From: Paragonimus heterotremus
Taxonomy: Eukaryota > Platyhelminthes > Trematoda > Plagiorchiida > Troglotrematidae
Reading direction: 5' to 3'
Length of the DNA: 64,000 nucleotides
NCBI GenBank assembly: GCA_013368495.1
Contig: LUCH01001011.1
Location: 22,469-86,468, forward strand
Under the pieces are notes generated by a model. It worked only from the letters and a program-made list of their open reading frames with translations. It searched no databases and was not told the DNA's origin. The position numbers and the translations under genes are program-made. Shown here one piece after another: positions 62,821 through 64,000 of this stretch; the first letter of the stretch is position 1; every line of letters starts with the position of its first letter.

Positions 62821-64000
62821 CTGTGGTTGGGAGTAGGGAACAAGGTCGAACAGAGGGACACCATGAGTGAAGTACAACAGAATGTTGATCGTCAATTCAG
62901 GCCAAGTGAAAAATTCAAGAAATGAAAAAACAGTGCGATGACCAATGGTATCTAAAACTGTGCTAGCTGAACTGGTGGTAAGTGTGGATGGACAAAATTC
63001 GTCTCGAATTGCACTAGAAGTTAAGATTCTGAGTTCCGGTGCGACGGGTTGCCCGGTTGATTCTCAGTTAAACTCCTTCAATCAAACGAGTCCAGATAAA
63101 GACAGAATTGGCAATGGAGATTCGGTTTGAAGATGCCCCTATTACAATTTAAAGAATCTTCACTTGCAAATTGTGTTGGCGAACGCATAAAATAATGGAT
63201 CGATAATAAAGACAATTTAGTGTACGTTCAAGTTACGACACTCAACAACAGTTGAGACACATTCTACTGACGGACGATGAATAAGGTCACCAACCAACAG
63301 CCGAACGGTACGTATTAACTGTTTTCAGTGCAGATTTACAGGTATATCTGCATAGAATTAAACACTATGTACCATCAGTCAATGAATAGATGACCACAAG
63401 CAGTCAGTTCGGTACGGGAAGCTGCACTGAAGTCCTTTATCAGCACAATGAAGATCACGGGGACAACCAACAATCGCTTCCGATGAACAGCGATTATACG
63501 GTGAATACGGTTAGAACGGAATCTTGTCTAGTAAATTCGAATACGTCTTTCATGGAACAAAAAGGTTAAGATACACCACTTGAAAGGAAATATCGATGAA
63601 TTGGAGGAACCATCGAATTAACGAGAATTAGTTAACATTCTGGGTGGAGTGACACAGGAAGTTAATCAACAACAGAACCCCATGTGGTACGATTAGCGTA
63701 CGTTTGTCTTAGCTTGCTATAATCGTGGCTCTTTGGGTGCACCGTCCAAGTTGTCAATATTACCGTCTCATGAAATTTACTACCAAATGTAAGCTTTAAT
63801 CATCAATCTAACAGAGCAGTGTTCGAACTCAACAGCTTGATCTGTATTGATAGTCTGTCCATGTACTTCTAGCTAACTCCGTTTAATAAGAAATACACTT
63901 CCAGAAAAAAACAAGATGCGGGAACGTCCTTTGTTTGAGGTAGGGGAGATCGAGTTTGTAATGTCCCGTGCAGAACTCGATCGTACCGCAGCAATGTTGA
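62821..64000. other. upstream part of the PITPNM locus, no exon resolved
   Basis: The gene must continue upstream because the DDHD domain begins abruptly at 62820. Minus-strand frames rich in Ser/Thr are seen near 62.95-63.05 kb and at the window edge (63.93-64.0 kb). They would suit the disordered linker before DDHD, but no splice signals in the required phase were found. No repeat was recognised in this stretch. Confidence 0.4.

Noticed and set aside
62945..63130. Plus-strand 61-codon frame and its minus-strand Ser/Thr-rich counterpart as an upstream PITPNM exon
   Set aside because: Neither strand offers a donor in the phase needed to join the exon starting at 62820, and there is no conserved motif.

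Overview
The window looks like nuclear DNA of a flatworm, most likely a digenean trematode. The basis is one multi-exon animal gene with GT-AG introns of 0.3-8.7 kb, together with degenerate RTE-type LINEs, Penelope-like elements with GIY-YIG domains, and tRNA-derived SINEs, one family of which carries a hammerhead ribozyme. There is no sign of operons or bacterial genes. The taxonomic call is inferred from this repeat content; no species was identified.

Right half (about 35.4-62.8 kb, minus strand): eight coding exons of a membrane-associated phosphatidylinositol transfer protein (PITPNM / rdgB / Nir family). From 5' to 3' of the gene they are 62820-62709, 60267-~60016, 58201-58053, 49310-49074, 41348-41232, 39087-38830, 36086-35865 and 35567-35439. 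All junctions are GT-AG and the reading phases join without a break, giving about 492 contiguous codons. They cover most of the DDHD domain, a basic linker, the segment before LNS2 and most of the LNS2 domain. The N-terminal PITP domain should lie beyond base 64000. The last exon (end of LNS2 and C-terminus) was not found below 35439. The introns hold SINEs, hammerhead SINE copies, an RTE 3' fragment, a Penelope fragment, a 240-bp inverted duplication, two copies of an unknown repeat and microsatellites.

Left half (1-35.4 kb): no host gene could be supported. It contains RTE relics (1.8-3.1 kb plus, 26.05-26.8 kb minus), a cluster of broken Penelope-like sequence (14.0-17.9 kb, minus), tRNA-derived SINEs (20.2-20.7, 27.1, 28.1 kb), an apparently intact hammerhead-SINE at 23.7-24.0 kb and one copy of the unknown repeat at 25.1-25.7 kb. 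The rest is AT-rich sequence with short chance reading frames.

The most interesting theme is architecture. Both SINE families occur here as head-to-head, foldback-like pairs (20.16-20.4 kb, 37.83-38.04 kb, 54.19-54.75 kb). In one of them the plus arm starts just 3' of the predicted ribozyme cleavage site. All identifications come from reading the sequence and recalling family motifs; no database search was run.
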